From assembly GCA_947176375.1 (NCBI GenBank), contig CAMWQM010000003.1, forward strand, positions 86,899 to 150,898: a DNA stretch of 64,000 nucleotides, read 5' to 3'. The notes beneath the pieces were generated by a model. It was not told where the DNA came from and made no database searches. It saw only the letters and a list, made by a program, of their open reading frames with translations. Source of the DNA: an uncultured Helicobacteraceae bacterium. GTDB taxonomy: Bacteria > Campylobacterota > Campylobacteria > Campylobacterales > Helicobacteraceae. Position numbers and translations under genes: made by a program. Shown here piece by piece: positions 1 through 10,228 of this stretch (within the stretch, counting starts at the first letter, position 1; every line of letters starts with the position of its first letter).

Positions 1-380
1 GTGGGCTTTTAAGAGGAGCTGATGATTATTTAGAAAAACCATTTGATAATAAAGAGCTAAAAGCAAGAATCTATGCCCTCTCAAGACGATTTATCTCAAA
101 TAATTTTATATTTGAAAATATTAGCATAGATTTAGAAAATAAGCAGATTAAGGTAGATTCTAATATAGTGGTTTTAAGCAAAAATGAGAGTAGTTTGCTT
201 TTTTTACTGCTTTCAAAAAGAGGATATATTTTTAGTAGAGATGAGATAATAGATTCACTCTATATTCACCCAGAGGAGATTCTTCCAAATAGCATTGATG
301 AGCTAATCTCTAGGATTCGAAAGAAACTAAATCCAAAGCTTATTAAAACGATAAAGACGCGAGGTTTTGTGATTGATTAA
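1..380 (+). CDS. OmpR-family response regulator, C-terminal part (cut by window edge)
   Basis: The reading frame is open from base 3 to the stop at 378-380, so the true start lies outside the window. The visible part begins at the end of the receiver domain: GADDYLEKPF contains the conserved Lys-Pro of the switch region. It continues into a winged-helix DNA-binding domain of the OmpR/PhoB type (SIDELISRIRKKL, then KTIKTRGFVI for the recognition helix and wing). It overlaps the following histidine kinase by 8 bp, so the two form a two-component system. The inducing signal and target genes cannot be read from the sequence. Confidence 0.85.
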   Translation, partial: GLLRGADDYLEKPFDNKELKARIYALSRRFISNNFIFENISIDLENKQIKVDSNIVVLSKNESSLLFLLLSKRGYIFSRDEIIDSLYIHPEEILPNSIDELISRIRKKLNPKLIKTIKTRGFVID

Positions 381-1563
381 GCTGTATTCGTTAAAAAGTA
401 GGATTATTTTATTTTTCTTGCTTTTAAGTAGCGTTTATTTCATCATCAATATGATTTTAAACATTATTTATATACATAATGAAAAGCGTGAGGGTCTAGA
501 AATTTTAATGTCTCACGCAATAAATGAGAGTTATGATTATGTGAAAAAATATCAAGAAAAAACGAATCTATTTTTTTTATATGAGATTCCACATATGACC
601 TCTGTGTTAGAAAAAAGTGGTGCAAGGAATATTGAATTTTTCTTTACACCAAAGGAATACAAACCACAAAAAAATGAAATTGTAGTTAGTAAAAAGCTTC
701 CAAACGGATATTACTTTAACCTAAAAAGTACAGATAATGAGATAAAAAAGCATATTTATGAAGCGATTTTTAAATCTACTATGCAGCATTTGCTTTATCT
801 TGTGATTTTTGGAATTTTGGGAATGTATTTTATCCATAAAATGCTACTTCCATTGAGCCACATTGCACAGCAATGCAAGAATTATAAAGATGGCAATGAA
901 TTTTATTTAAATGATAGATTTGTAAGTAGTGAAATTGAGGAGTTAAAGCGGGTTTTGAATACTTTGGTTAGGAGATTTGAGGAATTAAGAAAGAAAGATA
1001 AGGAAATTTTTGCAGAGGCAACGCACGAGCTAAAAACTCCGCTTGCAATAATCAAAGCTAGGGTAGATTCCTACAAAGAGAATGAGTCGCATTCTAAAAA
1101 TAAATTTATAGATTCTATAAACGAGGATATTAAAAGGCTTTATTTAGAGATTAAGAGTATGCTTTATTTTAATATTTTTGATTTTGATGAGAAAGAGGAA
1201 TTTAGCATATTAGATGAGATTAAGCAAAGTATCTTAAAGGTTGAGATTCTGCTTAAAGCTAGGGGCTTAGAGTATGAAATTAATGGCAGTGATTTTATGC
1301 TAGAGACTAGAAAAAAGCTATTTATAAAAATGTTTAATTCAATATTTGAAAATGCCCTAACTTACGCTAAAGAAAATTCAAAAATTATTATTGAATTAGA
1401 AAATAAAACTCTAAAGGTTAGAAATATTAAAGGAAGTGGGAATAATCTTTTTAGCTCCAAACTTGGCACAAAAATATTAAAAAAATTAAGCATTGAGCTG
1501 GAATTTACTTTTAATATAAAGGATAAAAAAGACAGCTATGAGGTGGCAATCTATTTTAACTAG
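373..1563 (+). CDS. Sensor histidine kinase
   Basis: This is an inner-membrane sensor kinase of 396 residues paired with the preceding regulator. A first hydrophobic segment (about 10-30) and a second (about 135-155) flank a periplasmic sensor loop, followed by a HAMP-like stretch. The H-box reads EATHELKTPLAI, with the phospho-accepting His. The N-box is FENALTYAKE, and a G2-like segment KLGTKILKKL follows. I cannot find a canonical DxGxG box between them, and the ATPase lid is very short. Translation starts at TTG 373 inside the regulator stop region, which implies translational coupling. The stimulus is unknown. Confidence 0.85.
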   Translation: MIKLYSLKSRIILFFLLLSSVYFIINMILNIIYIHNEKREGLEILMSHAINESYDYVKKYQEKTNLFFLYEIPHMTSVLEKSGARNIEFFFTPKEYKPQKNEIVVSKKLPNGYYFNLKSTDNEIKKHIYEAIFKSTMQHLLYLVIFGILGMYFIHKMLLPLSHIAQQCKNYKDGNEFYLNDRFVSSEIEELKRVLNTLVRRFEELRKKDKEIFAEATHELKTPLAIIKARVDSYKENESHSKNKFIDSINEDIKRLYLEIKSMLYFNIFDFDEKEEFSILDEIKQSILKVEILLKARGLEYEINGSDFMLETRKKLFIKMFNSIFENALTYAKENSKIIIELENKTLKVRNIKGSGNNLFSSKLGTKILKKLSIELEFTFNIKDKKDSYEVAIYFN

Positions 1564-1751
1564 ATTACATTTTAGGTTTAAAAATTAAATTTATAAATAT
1601 AAATAAGCAAAATTGCACTCTAAAATGTAAATTAAAATTTTGTGCAAATTTAAAAATCTAAAAAAGTGTGTAGTAAAGCTATTTATAGAGGTTGTAATAC
1701 ATCTATTTGAAAATGTAAAAATTTAGTAATATTTTCTACTACATCCACGAA

Positions 1752-2468
1752 TCATTTCTTTAAAGCACAAATTAATGCGAATCTACCACAATTCTTATCT
1801 CTTCTATATGAGAAGAATTCTTTTCTGCAGCAAGTGCATTTTGGATAAATCTCAAAGTTTTTTATGCCAAAATTTCTAAATTCACTCTTTATCATAGCTA
1901 TCATATCAAGGTGGAATCTAGACCCTTTAGCAACCAAAAAATCACTATATTCTTTTTTATAAAATTCTAGTAATTCTCCATCAATCTCATAGCAACACTC
2001 CCTAATACTAGCACCTACAAATGCAATTATATCGCTAGAATCTATTAATTCACAGGCTTTTTGGATTATCTTTTGCTCTAATCCTGCTCTTCCTGCGTGA
2101 AGTAGGGTAAAGCAATTTTTAGCTTTGGAATATAAGAGAATTGGATTGCAATCTGCGACACAAACCATAGCAAATTGCCCTTTGTTAGCACAAAAGATTC
2201 CATCACCATCTCCTAAAAGCTCATTAGAAGTGGATTGTAAAGTTAGAATCTTATTGCTGTGAATTTGATTTATAAAGTGGATTTTATTTGTTTTTAGGTG
2301 TGATTTTAAAAGAAATTTATTAGATTCTACTAAACTATCATTTGTATTGTTGCCTAGATTTAGGCTCTCAAAGCCATTTTCGCTAAAGCCACTTAGGCGA
2401 TTTGTAAGGATAAATTTAATGTTACTATCCTTAAAAAGCCTACTTTCATCACTGCTAGTTGCTATCAT
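1752..2468 (-). CDS. pgeF: Peptidoglycan editing factor / YfiH-type multicopper oxidoreductase-fold protein
   Basis: This is a 238-residue protein of the YfiH/PgeF (Cu-oxidase_4) family, reported in other bacteria to remove wrongly incorporated residues from muropeptide precursors and also described as purine-nucleoside or laccase-like enzymes. The visible family motifs are LLHAGRAGL with the metal-ligand His, VGASIRECCYEI, and a Cys-rich CTCCRKEFFSYRRD near the C-terminus. ATG 2468 overlaps the stop of the upstream outer-membrane protein gene in a TAATG junction, so the two are probably translated from one message. The length is normal for the family. Confidence 0.85.
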   Translation of the reverse strand: MIATSSDESRLFKDSNIKFILTNRLSGFSENGFESLNLGNNTNDSLVESNKFLLKSHLKTNKIHFINQIHSNKILTLQSTSNELLGDGDGIFCANKGQFAMVCVADCNPILLYSKAKNCFTLLHAGRAGLEQKIIQKACELIDSSDIIAFVGASIRECCYEIDGELLEFYKKEYSDFLVAKGSRFHLDMIAMIKSEFRNFGIKNFEIYPKCTCCRKEFFSYRRDKNCGRFALICALKK

Positions 2469-3949
2469 TATATTTGGAATTCCAAATAGCCTTTGGCAAA
2501 ACTTTTATTTACTCTATTCTCTAACATAAAAGCCCCTGTGCCACCGATATAAAGCCCATCAATGATTTTATATCTCGCACCAAGTGAGTATTGATGCTGT
2601 TCTATGTTTCTATTTGTGCAGATTCTAAAATCACTGCAGTCTTTACCTTTAGAGTTTCTGCCTAGAAGCATCATAGAAAAATCATTTATCCTAAATCCTA
2701 TAAAACCATAGACACTCAAAGTATCAGCATAAAACATATTAGAAGAATTTCCACCATTATCCACTCCACCTGGAGCTATTATCCCATAGCCTTGATGATT
2801 ATATGTCTCAAAACGCGTGAAATTTCCAAGATTTGCTAACTCAAAATTTGTCCCCCAAATCTTACTCAAACCAAGTCCAAACATAACAGAAATGTTTTCA
2901 TTCCTATATCTAGCCATTTGTTCGATAAAGAAAAGCTGACTTTTATTGTTATCTTGTTTTATATATTTAAGATTCTGCAAAAATACATAATGAACTATAG
3001 TTCTGCTTCGCCACTTATTGTTAATATCAATCTTTGCTCCCAGCTTCCCTCCAACAGACCAAAAATAATTGTTAAGATAATAAGAATATGGCAAAATATC
3101 AACGCCAAAGAAATTCACCCCAATGCCACCAGCAACAAGCCATTCGTTATTATAAGTTTTTTTGAATACATCAAAATTGCTTAAATATTCTCTATTTGCA
3201 TAAGCTTGTTCATCTAGCCAGTCAAGCCACACTTGGAGCCATTTATAATTTACATTTAACTGCATTCCTTGTGCATAGTTTCTAATCCAATCCCTGTTTT
3301 CTTTAAATCTTCCTAAAGTTATATCAAAAAAACCTTCTGCTACATATTTTACATAAGCATTATGCACGATAAAATGAGCGTATGGAATGGATTTGCCACT
3401 TTTAAACGCATTAATTCCACTAGATATAGGAGTTAGCCCATAGATTCCAATATCTACAAAAACCATATCTTTAAAATCATAATTTAACCCAACAGAGCTA
3501 CTAAAGACGCCATATCCGCCGCCAACATTTTTATTCAAAGCATTTGTTTTGCCAAAAAAACCTATATGTCCATAAATATTTTCTAGCAACGAAACATCCT
3601 CGCTATTATCTGATTGATAAAAGTTTTTTGCAACTTTAAGTAATGGCTTATCACTATATTCATCTAAATCATCATCTTTGTTTTCATTTTTATGAATTTC
3701 TAGTGCTTCTTTATCTAAGATTCCCTCTTCGACAAATCTTTTTACTTGAGCTTCTTCAAGTTCTGTTTTAAGTTCTTTGGTTGATTGTATTATTATATTA
3801 TCTGTATGAAGTTGTGGATTTTGAATTTTGGAATCTTGCTCATTTGTGTCTGATTGAGTATTTTTAATAGAATTAGAATCCTCTAAATTACCATTTTCCG
3901 CCATTAAATTAATTACAAAAATTAATAATAATAATAAAGTTCTCACCAT
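2468..3949 (-). CDS. Outer-membrane beta-barrel protein (Helicobacter Hof-like)
   Basis: The 493-residue protein begins with a signal peptide (hydrophobic MVRTLLLLLIFVINLMA, cut near AEN). An acidic, Asn/Ser/Asp-rich region of about 80 residues comes next. The rest is a barrel of alternating aromatic strands (for example FVDIGIYGLTP, FFDITLGRF, MMLLGRNSKG). The organisation matches Helicobacter outer-membrane proteins of the Hof/Opr type rather than the Hop adhesins. It ends in FQI, not in the classical terminal Phe. The gene lies 10 bp downstream of an exported protein gene and overlaps pgeF. Substrate or adhesive role is not predictable. Confidence 0.7.
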   Translation of the reverse strand: MVRTLLLLLIFVINLMAENGNLEDSNSIKNTQSDTNEQDSKIQNPQLHTDNIIIQSTKELKTELEEAQVKRFVEEGILDKEALEIHKNENKDDDLDEYSDKPLLKVAKNFYQSDNSEDVSLLENIYGHIGFFGKTNALNKNVGGGYGVFSSSVGLNYDFKDMVFVDIGIYGLTPISSGINAFKSGKSIPYAHFIVHNAYVKYVAEGFFDITLGRFKENRDWIRNYAQGMQLNVNYKWLQVWLDWLDEQAYANREYLSNFDVFKKTYNNEWLVAGGIGVNFFGVDILPYSYYLNNYFWSVGGKLGAKIDINNKWRSRTIVHYVFLQNLKYIKQDNNKSQLFFIEQMARYRNENISVMFGLGLSKIWGTNFELANLGNFTRFETYNHQGYGIIAPGGVDNGGNSSNMFYADTLSVYGFIGFRINDFSMMLLGRNSKGKDCSDFRICTNRNIEQHQYSLGARYKIIDGLYIGGTGAFMLENRVNKSFAKGYLEFQI

Positions 3950-3958
3950 TTAAATAAC

Positions 3959-4549
3959 CTAATCAATAATTAAAGATTTCTTGTTTTTTATCACTTTTCT
4001 AATCTCATTTTGCAATGAAAGTGCATAGAGTTTATTTATTTCGTTTTGATTTTTTAGCATATCAAAATCATTTGCACAAATTTGTTTTAGACTAACTTCA
4101 CTAGCAGAATTTATATCGAAGTAATCCTTATTTTCTAAATATAAATTTGTATAAACCGCCCTTGCAAAATTTTGTAATTCTGATACATAGTACCAGCCAT
4201 CTTTATGTTTTAACCTTCCTGTATATACTTGACAGCCAATGTATAATTTTGCCGAATTATCTTGTGGATAAACCTTATTCCTAGTCTTTTTATCTTTTAG
4301 ATTGTTTTTTGAAAATTCCTCTAATTGCAACGCAACAGAATCTCTTTTAATGAAAAAATCAACAATCTCTTTATCGCTTAGTCCAGCTCCACGAATTCCG
4401 CCAATATCGTAACTATTAAAGTGTTTTGATACATAATCTAGAATCTCTTTGTCGCTATATCCTTTATTCCTTGCATCTATAAAGTCAAAATTTACATTAG
4501 CAAATACAAAAACCGCCACGGACACCATAAGGAAGATTCTAAGAATCAT
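3959..4549 (-). CDS. Exported protein of unknown function
   Basis: I do not recognise the family. I chose the start at ATG 4549 because it is preceded by a good ribosome binding site (AGGAGAG, 6 nt spacing) and begins directly with a signal peptide (MILRIFLMVSVAVFVFA). An alternative in-frame start 42 bp upstream would bury that signal behind 14 residues. The mature part carries two similar helical repeats: GYSDKEILDYVSKHF and GLSDKEIVDFFIKRD. A single Cys pair follows further on. It is the first gene of a set with the outer-membrane protein and pgeF, so an envelope role is plausible but is only inference. Confidence 0.65.
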   Translation of the reverse strand: MILRIFLMVSVAVFVFANVNFDFIDARNKGYSDKEILDYVSKHFNSYDIGGIRGAGLSDKEIVDFFIKRDSVALQLEEFSKNNLKDKKTRNKVYPQDNSAKLYIGCQVYTGRLKHKDGWYYVSELQNFARAVYTNLYLENKDYFDINSASEVSLKQICANDFDMLKNQNEINKLYALSLQNEIRKVIKNKKSLIID

Positions 4550-4694
4550 ATTATACTCTCCTAATGTTCGAATTTTATGAATTATATCCAACTTAAAATT
4601 ATTTTATAAATTTTTATTGGGAATTTAACTAAAATCATAGGATTTTTAAATAAAATTATAATTTTAAAATATTTTTATATAAGGTTAATTTTAA

Positions 4695-5693
4695 GTGGAA
4701 TGGGAAAAAGAAATAACAAATAAAATTCAAAATGCTAACTCTCTGACAGAATTAGAAGAATTGAGATTAAGTATTTTTGGTAAAAAAGGCAAACTTACTA
4801 GTGAATTTAGCAATCTAAAGAATCTAAATGATAATGATAAAAAAGATAAAGCTAGATTGCTAAATGAGATGAAAACTAATTTAGAAAATTTAATTTTTGA
4901 TACAAAAAATAAGCTTAAAACTTTAGAGCTAGAGCAAAAAATTCAAAGTGAAGCAATCGATGTAAGCCTTTTTAAAAATAATTTTTCTCCAAGCTATGGG
5001 CATCCGATAAATCTAATTTTTGATAAGATTATTGATTATTTTATCGGAGCTAGTTTTGCTATTAAATATGGTCCTTTAGTGGAGAATGATTTTTATAATT
5101 TTGAAGCATTAAATCTTCCGAAATTTCACCCAGCAAGGGATATGCAAGATACATTTTATTTTAATGATTCTATGCTACTTCGCACACACACTTCACCTGT
5201 GCAGATTCGCACTATGGAGCAAGGAAAGCTTCCTATTCGCATTATTAGTCCTGGAGCAGTTTTTAGAAGAGATTATGATATGACGCATTCACCTATGTTT
5301 CACCAAATAGAGGGTTTGGTGGTAGATGAGAATCCTAAAATAAATTTTGCGAATCTAAAATATATTTTGGAAGATTTTTTAACATATATTTTTGGTGATA
5401 TAAAGATTAGATTCCGCTCTAGCTATTTTCCTTTCACAGAACCTAGTGCGGAGGTTGATATAAGCTGTATTTTTTGTAAAGGTAGCGGTTGTAGAGTTTG
5501 CTCACATACAGGTTGGCTTGAGGTGCTTGGCTGTGGTGTTGTGAATAACAATGTCTTTAATGCAGTTGGACTAAAAAATGTTAGTGGATATGCTTTTGGA
5601 ATGGGAGTTGAGCGATTTGCAATGCTTTTGTATGGAGTGAATGATTTGAGGTCATTTTTTGAGACAGATTTGAGGTTATTGGAGCAGTTTTAA
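4695..5693 (+). CDS. pheS: Phenylalanyl-tRNA synthetase alpha subunit
   Basis: This is the catalytic subunit of the (alpha-beta)2 class II synthetase that charges tRNA-Phe. The 332 residues are of normal length. A coiled-coil N-terminal arm (1-85) is followed by the class II core: motif 2 is [19 protein letters not shown] and motif 3 is [14 protein letters not shown] four-Cys cluster ([12 protein letters not shown], about residues 257-268) lies between them, where some PheS proteins have a zinc-binding insert. Translation starts at GTG 4695. The stop codon directly abuts pheT. Confidence 0.97.
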   Translation: MEWEKEITNKIQNANSLTELEELRLSIFGKKGKLTSEFSNLKNLNDNDKKDKARLLNEMKTNLENLIFDTKNKLKTLELEQKIQSEAIDVSLFKNNFSPSYGHPINLIFDKIIDYFIGASFAIKYGPLVENDFYNFEALNLPKFHPARDMQDTFYFNDSMLLRTHTSPVQIRTMEQGKLPIRIISPGAVFRRDYDMTHSPMFHQIEGLVVDENPKINFANLKYILEDFLTYIFGDIKIRFRSSYFPFTEPSAEVDISCIFCKGSGCRVCSHTGWLEVLGCGVVNNNVFNAVGLKNVSGYAFGMGVERFAMLLYGVNDLRSFFETDLRLLEQF

Positions 5694-8030
5694 ATGAAAT
5701 TTAGTAGAAATTTAATATCAAATTTTATAGATATTTCAAAGATTGATAATACTATGCTTATAAAAAGTTTAAATGATATTGGGCTAGAAGTGGAATCTGT
5801 TTTGCACTTTAGTGTTCCAAAAGGTGTGGTTGTAGGCAAGGTTATAGAGAGAGTAAAGCACCCAGATGCAGATAAATTAAGCGTTTGCAAAGTTGATATA
5901 GGAAGTGATGTTTTGCAAATTGTATGTGGCGCTTTGAATGTAGAGAAAAATCAGTTTGTCCCTGTGGCAACAATCGGTACTAAACTAGAAAAAATTACTA
6001 TTAAAAAGAGCAAATTAAGGGGCGTTGAGAGCTTTGGAATGATATGTTCTAGTAGCGAAATTGGTTTTCCTAAAATAGGAAATGGAATCTTTGTGCTAGA
6101 TTCTAGCATTGGAGAGCTGGAATTAGGCAAAGAACTAAGCGAATATAAAATTTTTAATGATACTTTATTTGAGCTAGGTATTACTCCAAATAGAGGTGAT
6201 TGTCTAAGTTTGTTAGGTATTGCTATGGATTTAGCAGTGGTATTTAATCTAAATCTAAAAACTTTCAAAGAAAAAGAGAGTAAAAATGAGATAACACCTG
6301 GCATTGGTAGAATTTTAAATATAAGTTCAAATAGTAATTTAAAATCCAGCCTTTATTATAAGGTTGCAAAAATAGAGGATTTAACAAACTCAGCTAAATT
6401 AAGATTAAGTCTCGCATTATGCGATAATTTAAGTGATGATTTATTGCAAAATATCATAAATTATGCAGTCTATATGACAGGTGTTTTAATCAATAGCTAT
6501 GCTTTTAACTCATATATGCAAGATGATAAGAAAATCACTCTAGAGATTAAAAAAGATGATAGAGGCATTGAGAGTGTATTTTATGAGGATAAATTGCTCT
6601 CTAATATTGGAATTTTCGCAGATGAAAAATATAGCGCAAATATGGATTCTAAATTTGTTATATTTGAAGCTAGTTTTATTCCAGCAAATTATGTATCTAG
6701 TGTAATTTTTAATAATAATGTAAAAACCACTCCAAACATAGCGTATTTAAGTAAAAGAGGAAGCTCTCCATTGCTTAAAGATGGCATAACCTTTTTATGC
6801 AATACTCTATCAAGCATATCTAATAGTATGATTTATTCATCAGCCCAGCAGATTATGCAAAATTATCCACAAAATAGAATTGATATTAAATTTGAAGATA
6901 TAAATAATATTTTAGGAAATGAGATTAAAAATGAGGATATAACCTCGATTCTAAAAAAGATGAATTTCACTATCAATTCAGTGAGTGATGATAGCTTTAT
7001 TTCTGCTATTCCTCCGCTTTATCGTCAAGATATTCAAAGTCTGCAAGATGTAGCAGAGGAAATTTTAAGAATAAAAGGCATCGATAAACTAGATTCCAAA
7101 TCAGAGCAATTTAGCAAATATTTAAATATTGATGATAATTACAAGCTTTATAGATTCAAGCGGAATATCGCACAAAAGGCTATGGCAAATCGATTTTTTG
7201 AATGTATGCATTATGTTTTTGCTAAAAAAGAGACGCTGCAATCTTATGGCTATGAAGTGCTAGAAGACAATCTTGATATTAAGAATCCTATTACAAATGA
7301 TTTAAATACTTTAAGAACTTCTCTGATTCCATCGATGCTGGATTCTGTCGTTAGAAATAATAATTATGGATATGAATCTATCTCACTATTTGAAATAGGA
7401 AGCATTTATGATAAATTTAGAAATGAAAAATCATCTCTTGCATTCCTCTCCTATGGTTATAAAGATTCTCCTAAATATCCAAATCCTAAAGGAAACTTTT
7501 GGGATTTTTACGCATTTGCCGAATCTGTAAATAATATAATTGGTGATTTTAGTCTTGAATCTTCAAGTGCAAATATGATCTATCACAAAAAAGTCTGTGC
7601 AAAGATTATTAAAAATAATCAAGTAATTGGGCTTATTGGAAAGCTAAATCCATACATTGCAAATAAGTTAGATTTGGATAAAGACTGCTTTATTTGTGAG
7701 ATTTCTTTTGATAGTCTTTTTTGCCTGTCTTTAGAGCCAAAGTTTAGAGAATTTTCTAAATATCAGGAATCTAGCAGAGATTTTAGCATTTTGATTGATA
7801 AAAATATTGCTTTTAAAGATATTAGAGATACTATTTTACAAAATAATTTCAAACATATAAAGTCAATTATCCCACTTGATGTGTATAAAAATGATGAATT
7901 TAAAGATAAAATTAGCTTAAGTTTTAGAATTATTCTTCAAGCAGAAGATTCCACACTAAAAGAGGAAGATTTAAAAATGCAAGATTTAATAGATTTTTTA
8001 AGCACTAAATTTGGTGCAGAATTACGATGA
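5694..8030 (+). CDS. pheT: Phenylalanyl-tRNA synthetase beta subunit
   Basis: This 778-residue beta subunit contains the tRNA-binding EMAP-like domain near the start (VVGKVIERVKHPDADKL), the B3/B4 editing region (LGITPNRGDCLSLLG), the B5 domain, the inactive synthetase-like core and the C-terminal anticodon-binding domain (SSRDFSILIDKNIAF). It works with PheS and edits mischarged Tyr-tRNA-Phe. ATG 5694 follows the pheS stop with no gap. The 3' end overlaps aroA by 4 bp (ATGA), so the set reads as an operon. Confidence 0.97.
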   Translation: MKFSRNLISNFIDISKIDNTMLIKSLNDIGLEVESVLHFSVPKGVVVGKVIERVKHPDADKLSVCKVDIGSDVLQIVCGALNVEKNQFVPVATIGTKLEKITIKKSKLRGVESFGMICSSSEIGFPKIGNGIFVLDSSIGELELGKELSEYKIFNDTLFELGITPNRGDCLSLLGIAMDLAVVFNLNLKTFKEKESKNEITPGIGRILNISSNSNLKSSLYYKVAKIEDLTNSAKLRLSLALCDNLSDDLLQNIINYAVYMTGVLINSYAFNSYMQDDKKITLEIKKDDRGIESVFYEDKLLSNIGIFADEKYSANMDSKFVIFEASFIPANYVSSVIFNNNVKTTPNIAYLSKRGSSPLLKDGITFLCNTLSSISNSMIYSSAQQIMQNYPQNRIDIKFEDINNILGNEIKNEDITSILKKMNFTINSVSDDSFISAIPPLYRQDIQSLQDVAEEILRIKGIDKLDSKSEQFSKYLNIDDNYKLYRFKRNIAQKAMANRFFECMHYVFAKKETLQSYGYEVLEDNLDIKNPITNDLNTLRTSLIPSMLDSVVRNNNYGYESISLFEIGSIYDKFRNEKSSLAFLSYGYKDSPKYPNPKGNFWDFYAFAESVNNIIGDFSLESSSANMIYHKKVCAKIIKNNQVIGLIGKLNPYIANKLDLDKDCFICEISFDSLFCLSLEPKFREFSKYQESSRDFSILIDKNIAFKDIRDTILQNNFKHIKSIIPLDVYKNDEFKDKISLSFRIILQAEDSTLKEEDLKMQDLIDFLSTKFGAELR

Positions 8031-9391
8031 GAAACACAACTATATTTCCTCTAGCCTCGCATCCTAAAGACCTAGAGCTAGATAATATTGCAAGTGATAA
8101 GTCGCTATCTCATAGAAGCGTGATTTTTGCTCTTTTAAGTAATAAGGAAAGCGAAATTTCTAATTTTTTATTTGGCGATGATACGCTAAATTCGCTAAAA
8201 ATCGCAATGCAGTTAGGAATTAAGGCGATATTAGATGGTTGTGAGCTAAATTTAGACAATGTGCTTTCAAAAAAAGACTTTGCTTTCAAAAAAGATTCTA
8301 GTTTAAGGATTATTCCAAATGAAAGTGGAATAAAAGAGCCAGATGATGTGCTAGATTGTGGTAATGCAGGGACGGCAATTAGGCTTTATATGGGGCTACT
8401 TTCTAGTGTTAGCGGATATTTTGTATTAAGTGGGGATAAATATCTTCGCATTCGCCCTATGAGTAGAATTATCAAGCCATTGCAAAATATTGGAGCAAAT
8501 ATTAGCTCAAGGGCTAATGATAGTTTAGCACCGATAACGATTATAGGAAGAGATCTAGAACCTTTTAGTTATCATAGTCCGATTTCATCAGCTCAAGTTA
8601 AAAGTGCAATGATTCTGGCAGGACTGAAAGCAAAAAATAAGAGCACTTTTAGTGAGGTTTCTAAAAGTAGAGACCATAGTGAGCGAATTCTTCTTGGAAT
8701 GGGGGCAGATTTAGAAATAGAAAATAATACAATTACTATCAATCCGCTTAAGTCGCCTCTTAAACCACTTGAAATGAAGATTCCAGCTGACCCTTCGAGT
8801 GCATTTTATTTTGCAGTTATTGCAATGTTGCTGGAAGTAAAAATCACTATAAAAAATATGCTTTTAAATGAGACTAGAATCGAAGCTTTTAGGGTGCTAG
8901 AGAAAATGGGAGCAAATATTAGCATAATTAAAAATAGCTCTAAATACGAAGATATTGGTGATTTGGTAATTTTTAAAGATAGAGAGTTGGAGAATATAGA
9001 AATTTCTACAAATATCTCTTGGCTAATTGATGAGCTTTCAGCTCTAGCTATAATTTTTAGTTTTGCTAAAGGACAGAGTGTGGTTAGGAATGCAAAGGAA
9101 TTAAGGATTAAAGAAAGTGATAGAATAACAGCCACAATAACAAATCTTAAAAAGTTTGGAGTAGAGTGTGAGGAGCTTGAAGATGGCTTTATTATCAAGG
9201 GTGAATTTAAGATTCCAAATAAAAAGATAGAAATTGAAAGCTATGGCGACCATAGGATTGCTATGAGTTTTGCTACCCTTGGGACAATATGTAATGTGGA
9301 GATAAAAGATAGTGAGTGCATTGATGTGTCTTTCCCAAATTTTTTGAACATATTAGAGAATTTTAGTGTGGTAAAAAATATTAGCGTTTAA
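8027..9391 (+). CDS. aroA: 5-enolpyruvylshikimate-3-phosphate synthase
   Basis: EPSP synthase joins phosphoenolpyruvate to shikimate-3-phosphate in the chorismate pathway. The 454-residue protein shows the family signatures: SDKSLSHRSV (substrate-binding Lys/Ser/Arg), LDCGNAGTAIRL, YLRIRPM, RDHSERIL, PADPSSAFYF, RIKESDRI with the catalytic Glu, and YGDHRIAMS. Its start overlaps pheT by 4 bp. The same pheT-aroA-ispH order is known from H. pylori. Confidence 0.96.
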   Translation: MRNTTIFPLASHPKDLELDNIASDKSLSHRSVIFALLSNKESEISNFLFGDDTLNSLKIAMQLGIKAILDGCELNLDNVLSKKDFAFKKDSSLRIIPNESGIKEPDDVLDCGNAGTAIRLYMGLLSSVSGYFVLSGDKYLRIRPMSRIIKPLQNIGANISSRANDSLAPITIIGRDLEPFSYHSPISSAQVKSAMILAGLKAKNKSTFSEVSKSRDHSERILLGMGADLEIENNTITINPLKSPLKPLEMKIPADPSSAFYFAVIAMLLEVKITIKNMLLNETRIEAFRVLEKMGANISIIKNSSKYEDIGDLVIFKDRELENIEISTNISWLIDELSALAIIFSFAKGQSVVRNAKELRIKESDRITATITNLKKFGVECEELEDGFIIKGEFKIPNKKIEIESYGDHRIAMSFATLGTICNVEIKDSECIDVSFPNFLNILENFSVVKNISV

Positions 9392-9406
9392 AACAAAGGA
9401 TAAGCA

Positions 9407-10228
9407 ATGCAAACTAAAAGGGCAAATAAATATGGTTTTTGCTTTGGAGTAAAAAGAGCTATTAGATTAGCTGAGCAAAATAGAGGTGCAATAACACTAG
9501 GAGAATTAATCCACAATCAAAAAGAAATTGATAGATTAAAAATGGATTATAATGTGAATGTAGAGACAAATTTAGATGAGATTAAAGATGGCTCAAGCGT
9601 AATTATTCGCACACACGGAATCCAAAAAAATGATTTTAAGCGACTAAAGGATTCTAATATTAATATCGTTGATGCAACTTGTCCTTTTGTAACAAAACCT
9701 CAGCAAATTTGCGAAAAAATGAGTAAAGAAGGATATGAAATAATTATCTTTGGAGATGAAAATCACCCTGAGGTTAAGGGTGTTGTAAGTTATTGCACTA
9801 TGCCATATCAAGTTGTTTTACAAAAGGAGCAAATCAAAATCAATCATAATACAAAAGTTGCTCTAATCTCGCAAACTACGAAAAATATTGATAATTTTCT
9901 TCAAATTGTTAATTTTTTGATCGCTTCCTGTGCGGAAGTTAGGGTGTTTAATACGATTTGTAATGCCACTTTTGAAAATCAGCAATCTGCTAAAATTCTA
10001 GCAAAAGAAGTGGATGTTTTAGTCGTCGTTGGTGGGAAGCAAAGCTCAAATACAAAGCAGCTTTTAAATATCTCGCTTGAATACTGCAAGGATAGCTACT
10101 GCATTGAAGATGAAAGCGAATTAAAAGAAGAGTGGTTTAGAGAAAAAAAGCTATGTGGTATTACTGCAGGAGCTTCCACACCTGATTGGATAATTAAAAA
10201 AGTAGAAGATAGAATCAAGACTTTTTGA
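9407..10228 (+). CDS. ispH: 4-hydroxy-3-methylbut-2-enyl diphosphate reductase
   Basis: This is the last enzyme of the MEP isoprenoid pathway, an iron-sulfur protein (LytB). The three cluster Cys are visible in GFCFGVKRAI, DATCPFV and FNTICNAT. Other family motifs are GELIHNQ, RTHGI, ENHPEVKGV and AGASTPDW. The length of 273 residues is normal. It follows aroA after 15 bp with an AAAGGA ribosome binding site. In H. pylori rpsA follows ispH, as I recall; here it does not. Confidence 0.96.
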   Translation: MQTKRANKYGFCFGVKRAIRLAEQNRGAITLGELIHNQKEIDRLKMDYNVNVETNLDEIKDGSSVIIRTHGIQKNDFKRLKDSNINIVDATCPFVTKPQQICEKMSKEGYEIIIFGDENHPEVKGVVSYCTMPYQVVLQKEQIKINHNTKVALISQTTKNIDNFLQIVNFLIASCAEVRVFNTICNATFENQQSAKILAKEVDVLVVVGGKQSSNTKQLLNISLEYCKDSYCIEDESELKEEWFREKKLCGITAGASTPDWIIKKVEDRIKTF

